Origin: Pedobacter nototheniae
GTDB taxonomy: Bacteria; Bacteroidota; Bacteroidia; Sphingobacteriales; Sphingobacteriaceae
Direction: 5' to 3'
NCBI RefSeq assembly: GCF_004335085.1
Contig: NZ_RQRS01000011.1
Location: forward strand, 62,001 to 126,000
Length of the DNA stretch: 64,000 nt
The position numbers and the translations under genes are program-made. Of this stretch, positions 53,005 to 62,153 are shown piece by piece. The notes below the pieces were generated by a model. The model was not told where the DNA came from. It saw only the letters and a program-made list of their open reading frames with translations, and made no database searches. How positions within the stretch are numbered: position 1 is the stretch's first letter; every line of letters begins with the position of its first letter.

Positions 53005-53012
53005 CAAAGATA
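53005..53012 (-). promoter_or_regulatory. Candidate -7 element of ruvB
   Basis: TATCTTTG on the minus strand ends 4 bp before the ATG. If used, transcription would begin at about the start codon, giving a leaderless message. Confidence 0.35.
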
Positions 53013-53037
53013 AAATTAAATGCTAAAAAAATTAGGA

Positions 53038-53925
53038 TTATTTAAATTTGTTAGAAACCACTAATTCTTTAGATCCTGCTGTGTACACGTAAAAACCTTC
53101 GCCAGTTTTGGCACCTTTTTTACCTGCGGCAACCATATTAACCAATAATGGGCACGGTGCATATTTAGGATTTCCAAATCCATCGTGAAGCACTTTTAAT
53201 ATGGCTAAACAAACATCCAAGCCAATAAAATCTGCCAGTTGCAGTGGTCCCATTGGGTGTGCCATTCCTAATTTCATAACGGTATCAATTTCATAAACGC
53301 CTGCAACGCCTTCATATAAAGTGTAAATGGCTTCGTTAATCATTGGCATTAAGATACGGTTGGCCACAAAACCTGGATAATCATTTACCTCCACGGGTAC
53401 TTTTTGTAACTGTACAGAAAGTTCCATAACCGTTTTGGTGGTTTCATCGCTAGTAGCATAACCTCTAATTACCTCAACTAATTTCATTACCGGTACCGGA
53501 TTCATAAAGTGCATGCCAATTACTTTATCACCTCTGTTGGTTACAGCAGCAATTTGAGTAATGGAAATAGATGAAGTATTGGATGCTAAAATTGCATTTT
53601 GTGGTGCATGTGTATCAAGATCCTTAAATATTTTAAGTTTCAGATCAATATTTTCTGTGGCTGCCTCAACAATTAAATCGGCGTTTTTTACACCTTCCTC
53701 AATAGATGTAAAAGTGTTTATGTTTTTTAACGTAGCCAATTTTTGGTCTTCGGTTAATGTTCCTTTAGCAACTTGCCTATCTAAATTTTTACTAATCGTT
53801 TCAATGGCTTTATTTAAGGCAGGTTGGCTTATGTCAATCAAGTTTACGTTATAATTAAATTGCGCAAATGTATGTGCAATTCCATTTCCCATTGTTCCTG
53901 ATCCTATTACTGATATATTTTTCAT
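53038..53925 (-). CDS. 3-hydroxybutyryl-CoA dehydrogenase
   Basis: NAD(P)-dependent enzyme of fatty acid or butanoate metabolism, converting acetoacetyl-CoA and 3-hydroxybutyryl-CoA. The 295-residue protein has the Rossmann start ISVIGSGTMGNGIAHTFA, the substrate His in MHFMNPVPVMKLVEVI and the C-terminal NDYPGFVANRILMP. It is of the short (one-domain Rossmann plus helical C-terminus) type. It is upstream of ruvB by 37 bp on the same strand. No other beta-oxidation gene is near. Confidence 0.93.
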   Translation of the reverse strand: MKNISVIGSGTMGNGIAHTFAQFNYNVNLIDISQPALNKAIETISKNLDRQVAKGTLTEDQKLATLKNINTFTSIEEGVKNADLIVEAATENIDLKLKIFKDLDTHAPQNAILASNTSSISITQIAAVTNRGDKVIGMHFMNPVPVMKLVEVIRGYATSDETTKTVMELSVQLQKVPVEVNDYPGFVANRILMPMINEAIYTLYEGVAGVYEIDTVMKLGMAHPMGPLQLADFIGLDVCLAILKVLHDGFGNPKYAPCPLLVNMVAAGKKGAKTGEGFYVYTAGSKELVVSNKFK

Positions 53926-54340
53926 GTATTTGGCTTTTTGCTCGTTTATTATTTGGTTTTATAAGAAAATTAATATTGTTTTTGTTGTTTGTGATGATTT
54001 TTGGTTTCCTTTAAAAGATATAGAGTTGTTTTATTCGCTTGTTAAGTAAAATTTTTCAAATTTTTAGTTAAAAAATAGATTTTAACATTGTTAAAGTTGT
54101 TTGTCGATACAAAATTCGGTTTCATCGTTACCTAAAAATATAGTTTTTTTTAATCTCTTTTATTAGAGGCTGAATTATTGATCACAACCATTATTCGCAA
54201 TTATCGGAATTCTGTCTAAGTTTTCCATTTTAAATTCTAATCATTTATAAGGTTTATTCAAAAACAGGGCTTCTCCGGTTCCTTGCGACCTTGGCGTGAT
54301 TAATTCTTCAAATATATTATTTAACTAAAACTAAAAGTAA
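53926..54340. other. Intergenic region upstream of the SusC gene
   Basis: 415 bp, mostly AT-rich. It contains TTTGTCGATACA at 54100-54111, related to the TTTATCGATACA pair downstream of the operon, and a short less AT-rich piece (CCTTGCGACCTTGGCGTG near 54281-54298) resembling degraded dispersed sequence. No gene is visible. The promoter of the SusC operon must lie here, but no clear -33/-7 pair was found. Confidence 0.5.
54100..54111 (+). repeat. TCGATACA motif upstream of the SusC gene
   Basis: TTTGTCGATACA, one base different from the two TTTATCGATACA copies at 59571 and 59592. Confidence 0.4.
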
Positions 54341-57300
54341 ATGAAAAGAAAACTACTAAAGAGTTTGTTGTTCTTTATTGTGCTGCTGGTAACCAAAGTT
54401 TCGGCACAAGATAGGACTGTTACAGGAGTGGTAAGGGCAAGCGAGGACGGCTTGCCGATACCTGGGGTTAGCATTAGAGTGGCTAACTCAAAAACAGGAA
54501 CAACAACGGGTGCAGATGGAAAGTATGCCATCAAGGTTGGTGAAAATGCTATTATCCAATTCAGTTCCGTTGGCTATTTGTCAAAATCGGTTAAGGTAAC
54601 CGGAAGTAATGAGATTAATGTTTCGCTAACATTGGATGCTAAAGCATTAACAGATGTTGTAATTACGGGTTATGGTACACAATCGAAAAAAGAAATTGGT
54701 GGTGCGGTATCAAAAATTACAGGTTCACAATTTGAAAACCAGCCAATGGCATCGCCACAAAGTGCATTACAAGGTCGTGTATCTGGCGTTGTGGTGCAGG
54801 CAAATAACGGTATACCTGGTGGCGGTATAAATGTTAGAATAAGGGGTGTTGGCTCTTTTAGTGCCAGTACACAGCCGCTTTATGTTGTAGATGGGATTCA
54901 ATTAAGTGGTGAAACATTTTCTGGCTACACACAAACTAATACGCTTGCAGGTATAAATTCTGATGATATTGAATCTATAGAGGTATTAAAAGATGCAGCT
55001 TCTGCTTCAATCTATGGTTCTCAGGCAGCAAATGGTGTAGTTATTATTACCACTAAAAAAGGTAAGGCTGGCAAAACCAAACTTAACTTTAACTACTATA
55101 ATGGTGTTCAAAATGCAATTAAAAAATTTGATGTTTTAAATACGCAAGATTATTTCCAGTTGAGAACTGAGGCCTATCAAAATGCAAACCCAACGGTAGC
55201 GGCAACAACAATTAGAAATACAGTATTAAGTGAAATGGGGCTTGCAACCACTTTAACTAACGATCAGGTTGCTGCTTTACCAAGTTACAATTGGCAGGAT
55301 GAAGCTTTTAGAACAGGGCATGTTTCAAATTATGAGGTTTCTGCAACAGGGGGTAATGAAAAAACTAAATTCTTTGTTTCTGGAGCTTACAGTAATCAGG
55401 ATGCAGTTTTAACAAAAGCCGATTTTAAAAGAGGCGTTTTTAAAGTTAATCTCGATCACCAGGTAACAGACAAGCTATCCTTTAACGCAAATATTAATTT
55501 AAGTACTTATAAGCAAATTGCTCCGTACAGCATTTCTGGTAGTTATTTAAGTAGCCCGGCATTTTCGGCAGCTTTAATTTTACCAAGTAATCCAATTTAC
55601 AATGCAGATGGTTCTTACTATGGTTTATATGGATCAGGCCAAACATTTTATGGTACCATTAATTCTAATATTGCTGCTGCAAATGATTATAGTAAAGGAA
55701 GCCAGAACACCAATTCATTACTGGGAAGTTTTAGCGCATCTTATAAAATATTGCCTGAGTTAATTTTTAAATCAGCTTATTCCATTGAGTATAGAGATAT
55801 TAATGGGCAAAACTATCGTGATCCACGTACCAACGACGGTTATAACATTTTAGGAGGGAAGAGTATTTTCAGCGATGAGCGAAATAACATTCAAACTTCC
55901 CAAACTTTAAACTTTGATAAAACTTTTAATAACGATCATAAAATATCGGCTTTAGCAGGTTTTGAATATAGATATGATAAAGAATACTATACTTATGCTT
56001 ACGGTACAGGTTTCCCTACCTATCAATTTACCGATTTAAGTTCTGCGGCAACACCTTCTTCAATTTCTGAAACTTTTACAGGTTTTAAAAAGATTAGTAC
56101 GTTTGGTCGCGTAGCCTATAGCTATAAAGGCAAGTATAATGTAAGTGCCTCTGTAAGGTATGATGGTTCTTCACGTTTCTCAGAAAATAACAAATTTGGT
56201 TTATTTCCTGGGATAACGGCTGCTTGGAACATTTCTGATGAGAATTTCCTTAAAAATGCAAGTTGGATTAGCAACTTAAAATTACGTGCAAGTTATGGAC
56301 AGGCAGGAAATGATCGTATTGGTGATTTCGCTTCGCAGGGATTATTTACTGGCGGTTATGTTTATAATGGTGCATCTGGTATTGGTACAAGCACTTTAGC
56401 AAATACCAACCTTAAATGGGAAAAAGCAACAACTTATGATTTAGGTCTTGATTTTGGCTTATGGAAAAACCGTTTAAGCGGTAGTGTAGGGGTTTTCTTA
56501 AAGAGAAGTACCGATTTATTGTTGGATCAACCTTTAATGACAACCACCGGTTACTCTACCATTACAACAAATGTTGGAGCGCTTGAAAATAAAGGATTTG
56601 AGCTTGAATTAAATTCTGTGAACATTCAAACCAAAGATGGCTTTAAGTGGACAAGCAATTTTAATTTCACGTACATTAAAAATACCGTTAAAAAACTTTA
56701 TGGTGGTTACGATATTTTGCCAAGCAATAATGCCCTTAGAGTTGGGTGGGATTTAGGTGCAATTTACACTTACGAATATGCTGGTGTAAACCCAGCAACT
56801 GGTCGCCCGTTTTGGTATGATGCAAATGGAAACGTTACATATTCTGTAACTGCTGCTGATAGAAAAAAAATAGGTTCTACACTTCCAAAATATACTGGTG
56901 GTTTTACCAACAATTTCTCTTACAAAGGGTTTGATCTTAGCGTAATGTTCCAGTACCAAATGGGGCAAATGGCTTACGATTCTCAGGTGGCTTTCTTATC
57001 CGAAGATGGTAGAAGAGCATTTAACACGCTTCAATCTGTTTATGATAACCGTTGGACAACTCCTGGTCAAATTACAAGTATTGCCAGACCGTACAATGGC
57101 GGTTCTGAAGCGCAGGGAAGTTCAAGCACAACAGGTTCTTGGTTGTATTACTATACAGATTATATCAGGATGAAAGAAGCACAGATTGGTTATACCTTTT
57201 CGCCGAAAATTTTATCAAAAATAAGCATCTCTAACTTAAGGGTATATGCGCAAGGAACAAACTTGGTTACGTTTACTAAGTTTCCAGGTTATGATCCTGA

Positions 57301-57382
57301 GTTTTATGATTCATCTAACAGTAATGCTGGTGCAATACCGCAATCAAGAAACTTCACATTTGGTATTCAGTTAGGCTTATAA
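54341..57382 (+). CDS. SusC/RagA-type TonB-linked outer-membrane transporter
   Basis: Outer-membrane TonB-dependent transporter that forms a complex with the SusD-like lipoprotein encoded next. It has 1013 residues with a signal peptide (LLKSLLFFIVLLVTKVSAQ), an N-terminal carboxypeptidase-regulatory-like domain (TVTGVVRASEDGLPIPGVSI), the plug (VVITGYGTQSKKEIGGAVSK, LQGRVSGVVVQANNGIPGG, RGVGSF, LYVVDGI, DIESIEVLKDAASASIYGS) and a long barrel ending in RNFTFGIQLGL with a final aromatic-containing strand. The substrate is likely a glycan or peptide, but there are no CAZymes or proteases in the operon. Confidence 0.95.
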   Translation: MKRKLLKSLLFFIVLLVTKVSAQDRTVTGVVRASEDGLPIPGVSIRVANSKTGTTTGADGKYAIKVGENAIIQFSSVGYLSKSVKVTGSNEINVSLTLDAKALTDVVITGYGTQSKKEIGGAVSKITGSQFENQPMASPQSALQGRVSGVVVQANNGIPGGGINVRIRGVGSFSASTQPLYVVDGIQLSGETFSGYTQTNTLAGINSDDIESIEVLKDAASASIYGSQAANGVVIITTKKGKAGKTKLNFNYYNGVQNAIKKFDVLNTQDYFQLRTEAYQNANPTVAATTIRNTVLSEMGLATTLTNDQVAALPSYNWQDEAFRTGHVSNYEVSATGGNEKTKFFVSGAYSNQDAVLTKADFKRGVFKVNLDHQVTDKLSFNANINLSTYKQIAPYSISGSYLSSPAFSAALILPSNPIYNADGSYYGLYGSGQTFYGTINSNIAAANDYSKGSQNTNSLLGSFSASYKILPELIFKSAYSIEYRDINGQNYRDPRTNDGYNILGGKSIFSDERNNIQTSQTLNFDKTFNNDHKISALAGFEYRYDKEYYTYAYGTGFPTYQFTDLSSAATPSSISETFTGFKKISTFGRVAYSYKGKYNVSASVRYDGSSRFSENNKFGLFPGITAAWNISDENFLKNASWISNLKLRASYGQAGNDRIGDFASQGLFTGGYVYNGASGIGTSTLANTNLKWEKATTYDLGLDFGLWKNRLSGSVGVFLKRSTDLLLDQPLMTTTGYSTITTNVGALENKGFELELNSVNIQTKDGFKWTSNFNFTYIKNTVKKLYGGYDILPSNNALRVGWDLGAIYTYEYAGVNPATGRPFWYDANGNVTYSVTAADRKKIGSTLPKYTGGFTNNFSYKGFDLSVMFQYQMGQMAYDSQVAFLSEDGRRAFNTLQSVYDNRWTTPGQITSIARPYNGGSEAQGSSSTTGSWLYYYTDYIRMKEAQIGYTFSPKILSKISISNLRVYAQGTNLVTFTKFPGYDPEFYDSSNSNAGAIPQSRNFTFGIQLGL

Positions 57383-57393
57383 TCTTAAATAAT

Positions 57394-58899
57394 ATGAAAA
57401 ATTTTAATATAAAATATACCAGCCTCGTGGTGGTTACTACATTGATTCTTTCAATGACGGTTACTTCTTGCAAAAAGGCTATAGAAATAGATCCGGTTGA
57501 TTATGTGAACTCGGAAACCGCATTAAGCTCCAAAGCAGGCATTGATGCAGGTATTGTAACGGCTTATGCCTTATTAAAAGGTGAGGTTATGTATGGCAAT
57601 AGAATGATTGGACTTGGTGAGGCACTTTCTGATAATGGCCGATCAACAAACCGCTCGGGTCGTTATGTAAGCGAAGCGGTAAACAGTAGTGGCTCTCATT
57701 ATTCTAACTGGACAACTTCTTATTATGGATTAAACTTAATTAATCAGATTTTAGAAGCCATCCCTAATTTAAATGTAACTGGCGTAACAGACGCTACAAA
57801 AGCATCGTGGATTGGCGAACTTAAGTTTTTAAGAGCCTTATATCATTTCGATTTAGTTAAAGAATATGCATACATTCCGGGAGCAGTTGTTGCAGCACAG
57901 GATCGTGGCGGAGTTCCAATTATCAGCAAATCTACCACTACAGCCGATGCTGCTTTGGCAACAAAATCAAGCAGAAATTCATTAACAGAGGTATACGATT
58001 TTATTTATTCGGATTTAACAGATGCGGTTTCTAAATTGAGTGATATTGGTTCGTCACCTTCAAGAGCAAATAAACAAGCGGCACAAGCATTATTTTCAAG
58101 GGTAGCCTTGTACCGTAAAGATTGGGCAAATGTAATTGCGTATTCAACTCCGGTAATTACTTCAAGAGGATCAACTTTGCTAACTTCTGCTAATTATGTT
58201 ACCGGATGGACATCTGCCGTAAATCCTGAATCTCTTTTTGAGGTTACCTTTGCCGCATCAGGTGAAAGTTTGGGTGTTAACGTTTCTTTACAAACCTTAT
58301 TTACATCGTTAAAAGTTAGAGGCGATAGAACACAAAAAGGTGGCTACGGAGATTTAGTTCCAACTAATGATCTGGTTTCAAAACTTGGTATCACCGTAAC
58401 TAATAACGGATCTACTACAGCTGCAATTACAGCCAGATCATCCGACGTTCGAAATCAGTTGTTTGAATTGGGTGCAACTGCTTACACCACCGCATATATA
58501 GAATGTACCAAGTTTTTGGGCAGGAGTGGAGCAATTAACCTGGATAATGTTCCTGTAATTAGAATTTCTGAAGCATATTTAAACAGGGCCGAAGCCTACT
58601 ATTTCAGTGGAAACGAGCCGTTAGCGCTTGCTGATGTAAATAAAATTAGAACAAACCGCGGCTTAACCGCAAGTACTGCAACCGGTACAGCCCTTTGGGA
58701 TGAAATTTTACTACAAAGACGCTTAGAGTTTGCCTTCGAAGGACAACGATTTATGGATTTAAAACGTAACGGACTAGATATTTATAAACCTGTATCTGGC
58801 GTTACCGTAGCGTTTACAAATTTTGTTATTCTACCTTCTATCCCTACAAATGATGTGGATGCAAGTTCGGGTAACCTGAAACAGAATTACGGATATTAA
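57394..58899 (+). CDS. SusD/RagB-type substrate-binding lipoprotein
   Basis: Surface lipoprotein that captures substrate for the SusC-like porin. It has 501 residues with a lipoprotein signal (LILSMTVTSCKKA, Cys near residue 26). The SusD fold motifs are visible: LKFLRALYHFDLVKEYAYIP, NKQAAQALFSRVALYRKDW, PVIRISEAYLNRAEAYYFSG, VNKIRTNRGLT and LLQRRLEFAFEGQRFMDLKR at the C-terminus. It follows SusC by 11 bp. Substrate unassigned. Confidence 0.95.
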   Translation: MKNFNIKYTSLVVVTTLILSMTVTSCKKAIEIDPVDYVNSETALSSKAGIDAGIVTAYALLKGEVMYGNRMIGLGEALSDNGRSTNRSGRYVSEAVNSSGSHYSNWTTSYYGLNLINQILEAIPNLNVTGVTDATKASWIGELKFLRALYHFDLVKEYAYIPGAVVAAQDRGGVPIISKSTTTADAALATKSSRNSLTEVYDFIYSDLTDAVSKLSDIGSSPSRANKQAAQALFSRVALYRKDWANVIAYSTPVITSRGSTLLTSANYVTGWTSAVNPESLFEVTFAASGESLGVNVSLQTLFTSLKVRGDRTQKGGYGDLVPTNDLVSKLGITVTNNGSTTAAITARSSDVRNQLFELGATAYTTAYIECTKFLGRSGAINLDNVPVIRISEAYLNRAEAYYFSGNEPLALADVNKIRTNRGLTASTATGTALWDEILLQRRLEFAFEGQRFMDLKRNGLDIYKPVSGVTVAFTNFVILPSIPTNDVDASSGNLKQNYGY

Positions 58900-58907
58900 T
58901 TTAACTA

Positions 58908-59420
58908 ATGATGAAAAATATAAAAATTTATTTGATACTTTTTACAGGCTTAATATTAGCATCATGTAATAAGAATAAAGATTATTTATTTACAGATACG
59001 CTGGTAGAGTGGGATGCATCCGCCTATAATGCAAATGCATCTGGCCTTACTTACCCAATACTTACCCGCATGCCAGGCTATGGAAGGGCAGCAATAAGTA
59101 CGGATCCAACCATTACCAGAAGCTCTGGTACAGTTACTTTCAGGGTAAATTTAGTAGGAGCACAACGCAGCACCGATACCAATATTTCTTATGTGGTTAA
59201 CAGTGCAAGCACGGCAATTGCTGGTACACATTATGTTGCCCCATCAGGAACATTTACTATCCCCGCAAATTCCAGCTTCGGTTATGTAACGATAACAATT
59301 TTAAACCCTGGTGCTAGTACTGCAGGTGCTAAAACTTTAATATTGGATTTAACTGGAAATGCCGAAATATCTCCAAGTGCAAATGAAAAAACTTTAGGTT
59401 TTAGCATTGCCCAGAATTAA
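58908..59420 (+). CDS. Lipoprotein of the SusC/SusD operon
   Basis: A 170-residue lipoprotein (lipobox in GLILASCNKNKD, Cys near residue 20; start may be the second ATG at 58911). The mature protein is a beta-sandwich with VTFRVNLVGAQRSTDTNISY and an AGTHYV-x-SGTFTI repeat, Calx-beta/DUF4843-like. It follows SusD by 8 bp and is the third operon gene. It may be a surface glycan-binding accessory, in the manner of other SusE/F-like genes, but this is inference. A terminator follows. Confidence 0.8.
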   Translation: MMKNIKIYLILFTGLILASCNKNKDYLFTDTLVEWDASAYNANASGLTYPILTRMPGYGRAAISTDPTITRSSGTVTFRVNLVGAQRSTDTNISYVVNSASTAIAGTHYVAPSGTFTIPANSSFGYVTITILNPGASTAGAKTLILDLTGNAEISPSANEKTLGFSIAQN

Positions 59421-59439
59421 ATTTTACTTTTAAATTAAA

Positions 59440-59483
59440 AACAAAGCCACTTTAAGATTTCCCTTAAAGTGGCTTGTTATTTG
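59440..59483 (+). terminator. Intrinsic terminator of the SusC operon
   Basis: AAGCCACTTTAAG (59444-59456) pairs with CTTAAAGTGGCTT (59463-59475), followed by GTTATTTG. Confidence 0.8.
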
Positions 59484-59570
59484 TATCGAAATTAATTTTC
59501 GTCTCTTTCTGTAAACAGCTGATTGATAGTTAAATGTTAAGAAAAGTTAAAATGATTTAAACACCTTCTG

Positions 59571-59603
59571 TTTATCGATACATAGCTATTATTTATCGAT
59601 ACA
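59571..59603. repeat. Two TTTATCGATACA copies 21 bp apart
   Basis: TTTATCGATACA at 59571-59582 and again at 59592-59603. The start-to-start distance of 21 bp is two helical turns, so both would face the same side of the DNA. A related copy lies at 54100, upstream of the SusC gene. Confidence 0.5.
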
Positions 59604-59769
59604 AGCTTTTTTAAACCTACTTTTTTGAGGATTTTTGATCTGTCAACAAACAAAATAGGCAGGTTAATTGCTTATAAAATATTGAAGATTACCGTTCGGT
59701 TTTTAACATAAATACTGAACGTTTATATAAAAGTACTTCCTAGTAAATTTAGGTTAGTTAATGATTAGT

Positions 59770-59815
59770 TAAAAAAATAGAGATCTTGCTGGATAGCGGA
59801 TCTCTATTTATTTTT
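59770..59815 (-). terminator. Intrinsic terminator of pdxH
   Basis: AAATAGAGATC (59775-59785) pairs with GATCTCTATTT (59799-59809), with TTTTTTT following on the minus strand. Confidence 0.88.
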
Positions 59816-59824
59816 AGGAGTATA

Positions 59825-60475
59825 TTAAGGCGCAAGTCTGCTTTTAACCCATTCATTTTTTATCCATTCATAATTAATACGATCGTGCAAACGGTTTGAT
59901 CTCCCTTGCCAAAATTCTATTCTTGTTGGCTTAACAATATAACCACCCCAGTGTGCTGGCTTTGCTATAGTTTTGCCTTCATTTTTTAAGGTAATTTCAG
60001 CTACTTTTTCTTCTAGAAATGCTCTATTCGGAATAATCTGACTTTGTGGAGAAGCTATGGCACCAATTTGACTATCTTTTGGGCGGCTATAAAAATATTG
60101 TTCAGAAGCTTCCTTATCCAACTTCTCTACCGTACCTTCTATACGAACCTGCCTTTCCAACTCTGGCCAAAAAAACACCAAACAAGCTTGTGGGTTTCTT
60201 TTTAATTCTTTTCCCTTTTGACTCAGGTAATTGGTATAAAAACGGAAGCCATCTTCATCCACACCTTTAAGTAAAACGATGCGGGCATCGGGCTTTCCAG
60301 CTTTATCGGCGGTAGCCAAAGTCATTACATTTGGCTCATATATTTTAGCTGAAACAGCGTGATCAAACCAGCTTTTAAACTGAGTAATAGGATTGTTATC
60401 TACATCAGATTCATCCAATGTGGCGCTTTTATAATCTTGGCGCAGGTTTTGTAGAAATTCATTAGTAACTTGCAT
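59825..60475 (-). CDS. pdxH: Pyridoxamine 5'-phosphate oxidase
   Basis: FMN-dependent last step of PLP synthesis. With the ATG at 60475 the protein has 216 residues, as usual for the family, and begins MQVTNEFLQNLRQDYKSATL. Motifs: RIVLLKGVDEDGFRFYTNYLS, ARIV, WPELERQVRIEGTVEKLD and IEFWQGRSNRLHDRINY, including the C-terminal RLHDR signature. A long in-frame extension upstream carries an unrelated stretch and is rejected. It is divergent from yqgE. Confidence 0.96.
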   Translation of the reverse strand: MQVTNEFLQNLRQDYKSATLDESDVDNNPITQFKSWFDHAVSAKIYEPNVMTLATADKAGKPDARIVLLKGVDEDGFRFYTNYLSQKGKELKRNPQACLVFFWPELERQVRIEGTVEKLDKEASEQYFYSRPKDSQIGAIASPQSQIIPNRAFLEEKVAEITLKNEGKTIAKPAHWGGYIVKPTRIEFWQGRSNRLHDRINYEWIKNEWVKSRLAP

Positions 60476-60521
60476 AAAACAAAAATAAGCATCTTTTATG
60501 GTGCAACAAATGATTATCATC

Positions 60522-61085
60522 ATGCTAAACAATATAAAACCCAAAACAGGCCGTTTGCTTATTTCTGAACCATTTATGGCTGATCCTAATTTTAAAAGAT
60601 CTGTAGTTTTATTAACCGAACATGGCAATGAGGGTTCTGTAGGCTATATTTTAAACCAGCCTGGTAATTTATTGTTAAAAGATGTTATTCAGGATTTGTG
60701 GCAGGCTGATAACTTAATTTATTTCGGCGGACCGGTTGCTGCGGATACCCTTCACTTTATTCATAGATGTTATGACCAAATGCAAAGTGGAGAGCCCATT
60801 GGAGATGGACTTTATTGGGGTGGAAACTTTGAAACCTTAAAAATTCTGATTAATACCAATGCGGTTAACGAAAATGATGTTAAATTTTTTATGGGATATT
60901 CTGGTTGGGATGAGGGGCAGCTGAATCGCGAAATTGAACAAAATGCATGGATGGTGAGTGATATCCCAGATCTAAATACAATTTTTTCTAATGATGATGA
61001 GAAACTTTGGAGAGATGTTATTGTAAACCTGGGTCCAAAATTTGCGCATATTAGCAATTTTCCTGCCGACCCAAGTTTGAACTAG
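60522..61085 (+). CDS. YqgE/AlgH family protein
   Basis: A 187-residue protein starting at the ATG at 60522 (LNNIKPKTGRLLISEPFMAD); a frame open 8 codons earlier is less likely. It shows the conserved RSVVLLTEHGNEGSVGYILNQP, YFGGPV, FFMGYSGWDEGQLNREI and NAWMV segments of the family, formerly called AlgH. No enzymatic role is established. Gene is divergent from pdxH. A 10-bp inverted repeat (61089-61125) separates it from the nitrilase gene. Confidence 0.93.
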   Translation: MLNNIKPKTGRLLISEPFMADPNFKRSVVLLTEHGNEGSVGYILNQPGNLLLKDVIQDLWQADNLIYFGGPVAADTLHFIHRCYDQMQSGEPIGDGLYWGGNFETLKILINTNAVNENDVKFFMGYSGWDEGQLNREIEQNAWMVSDIPDLNTIFSNDDEKLWRDVIVNLGPKFAHISNFPADPSLN

Positions 61086-61088
61086 TTC

Positions 61089-61125
61089 CAGTTAATAGAG
61101 CGTATTTATTACAAACTATTAACTG
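61089..61125. terminator. Hairpin between convergent yqgE and nitrilase genes
   Basis: CAGTTAATAG (61089-61098) and CTATTAACTG (61116-61125) are exact complements. No T-run follows on either strand, so terminator activity is uncertain. Confidence 0.5.
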
Positions 61126-61141
61126 AAAACTACTCACTATT

Positions 61142-62083
61142 TTACAGCCATATAACTTTTTGAAGGCTTTTATGGGGCTTGCTTATAATTTCTCCGTATA
61201 GCTCTGGTTTTCTTGCTTCTAAGTACCGATGGCCACCCGCTTGAATGAGTTTTTCTTTATTTAATTCGGCAATCGTGAATGAATCTTCAAGTGATCGGCA
61301 TTCGGCAATAATATCCCCGAAAGGATCAATAATCATGGCGCAACCATTTTTTAACTGGTCATCATCCATCCCAATTGGATTAGAAAATATGGCGTAAATC
61401 GCGTTATCGTAAGCACGAGAGGGCAACCATTTCATAAGCCATTCTCTACCCTTTAAACCATCAAATTCTTTCCTTAATTGTATTGCATTTGCTTGCTTAT
61501 TTTTCCATAATTCAGGATCAACAAAACCTGCGCCTGGCCTGGTAGATGGCGTACACATGGTTACGTGAGGCATAAAAATAATTTGAGCACCCAGAAGTGT
61601 AGTTGCTCTAACATTTTCTATCACATTGTTATCATAACAAATCAGGATGCCACATTTCCAACCATGTAAATCAAAAACGGTATAACTTGTGCCCGGCAAA
61701 AGATTTGGATTAATAAAAGGGTGGAGTTTCCTATGCTTTGCAATCAATCCATTTTCGTTAACACAGATATGTGCCTTGTACAAATTTTCAGCTTCATCTT
61801 TCTCAAATAGTCCTGCTAAAATGGTAATCTGATATTTTTTAGCAATTGTAATTAAAGCTTTTACACTCGGCCCATCAGGAATATGTTCAGCAATATTTAA
61901 CATTTGCTGCTTACTTAAATTTCTAGCAAAGGTATATCCCGTAATCGAGCATTCGTGAAAGTTAATTACATTAGCACCTGCCTCTGCAGCCTCTTTTGCG
62001 AGCTTTTCAATTGTACTAAGGTTATATTTCTTATCATTACTTTTATTCTCAAACTGTGCTGTAGCAATCTTTAAATTTTTCAT
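61142..62083 (-). CDS. Nitrilase/carbon-nitrogen hydrolase family protein
   Basis: A 313-residue amidohydrolase-type protein with the Glu in VINFHECSITGY, Lys in IAKHRKLHPF and Cys in CGILICYDNNVIENVR, the full E-K-C triad. It resembles N-carbamoyl amidases and omega-amidases, but no substrate is indicated by sequence. Just 70 bp upstream is an AraC-family gene (62154) on the same strand, which could regulate it. The gene is convergent with yqgE. Confidence 0.9.
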   Translation of the reverse strand: MKNLKIATAQFENKSNDKKYNLSTIEKLAKEAAEAGANVINFHECSITGYTFARNLSKQQMLNIAEHIPDGPSVKALITIAKKYQITILAGLFEKDEAENLYKAHICVNENGLIAKHRKLHPFINPNLLPGTSYTVFDLHGWKCGILICYDNNVIENVRATTLLGAQIIFMPHVTMCTPSTRPGAGFVDPELWKNKQANAIQLRKEFDGLKGREWLMKWLPSRAYDNAIYAIFSNPIGMDDDQLKNGCAMIIDPFGDIIAECRSLEDSFTIAELNKEKLIQAGGHRYLEARKPELYGEIISKPHKSLQKVIWL

Positions 62084-62153
62084 CTCATTATCTTAATTGT
62101 TAATACGAAGATGTACGAAATGAAATTCTAAAACTTGTAGAAAACCGACAATT

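Larger units (their letters stand above)
59421..59824. other. Intergenic gap between the SusC operon and pdxH
   Basis: 404 bp. It contains the operon terminator (59440-59483), two copies of TTTATCGATACA (59571-59582 and 59592-59603) exactly 21 bp apart, and the pdxH terminator (59770-59815). Between these I see no gene. Confidence 0.5.

Noticed and set aside
59825..60628. Longer pdxH starting near 60628
   Set aside because: The extra 51 residues are hydrophobic and cysteine-rich, unlike the family, and overlap the divergent yqgE gene.
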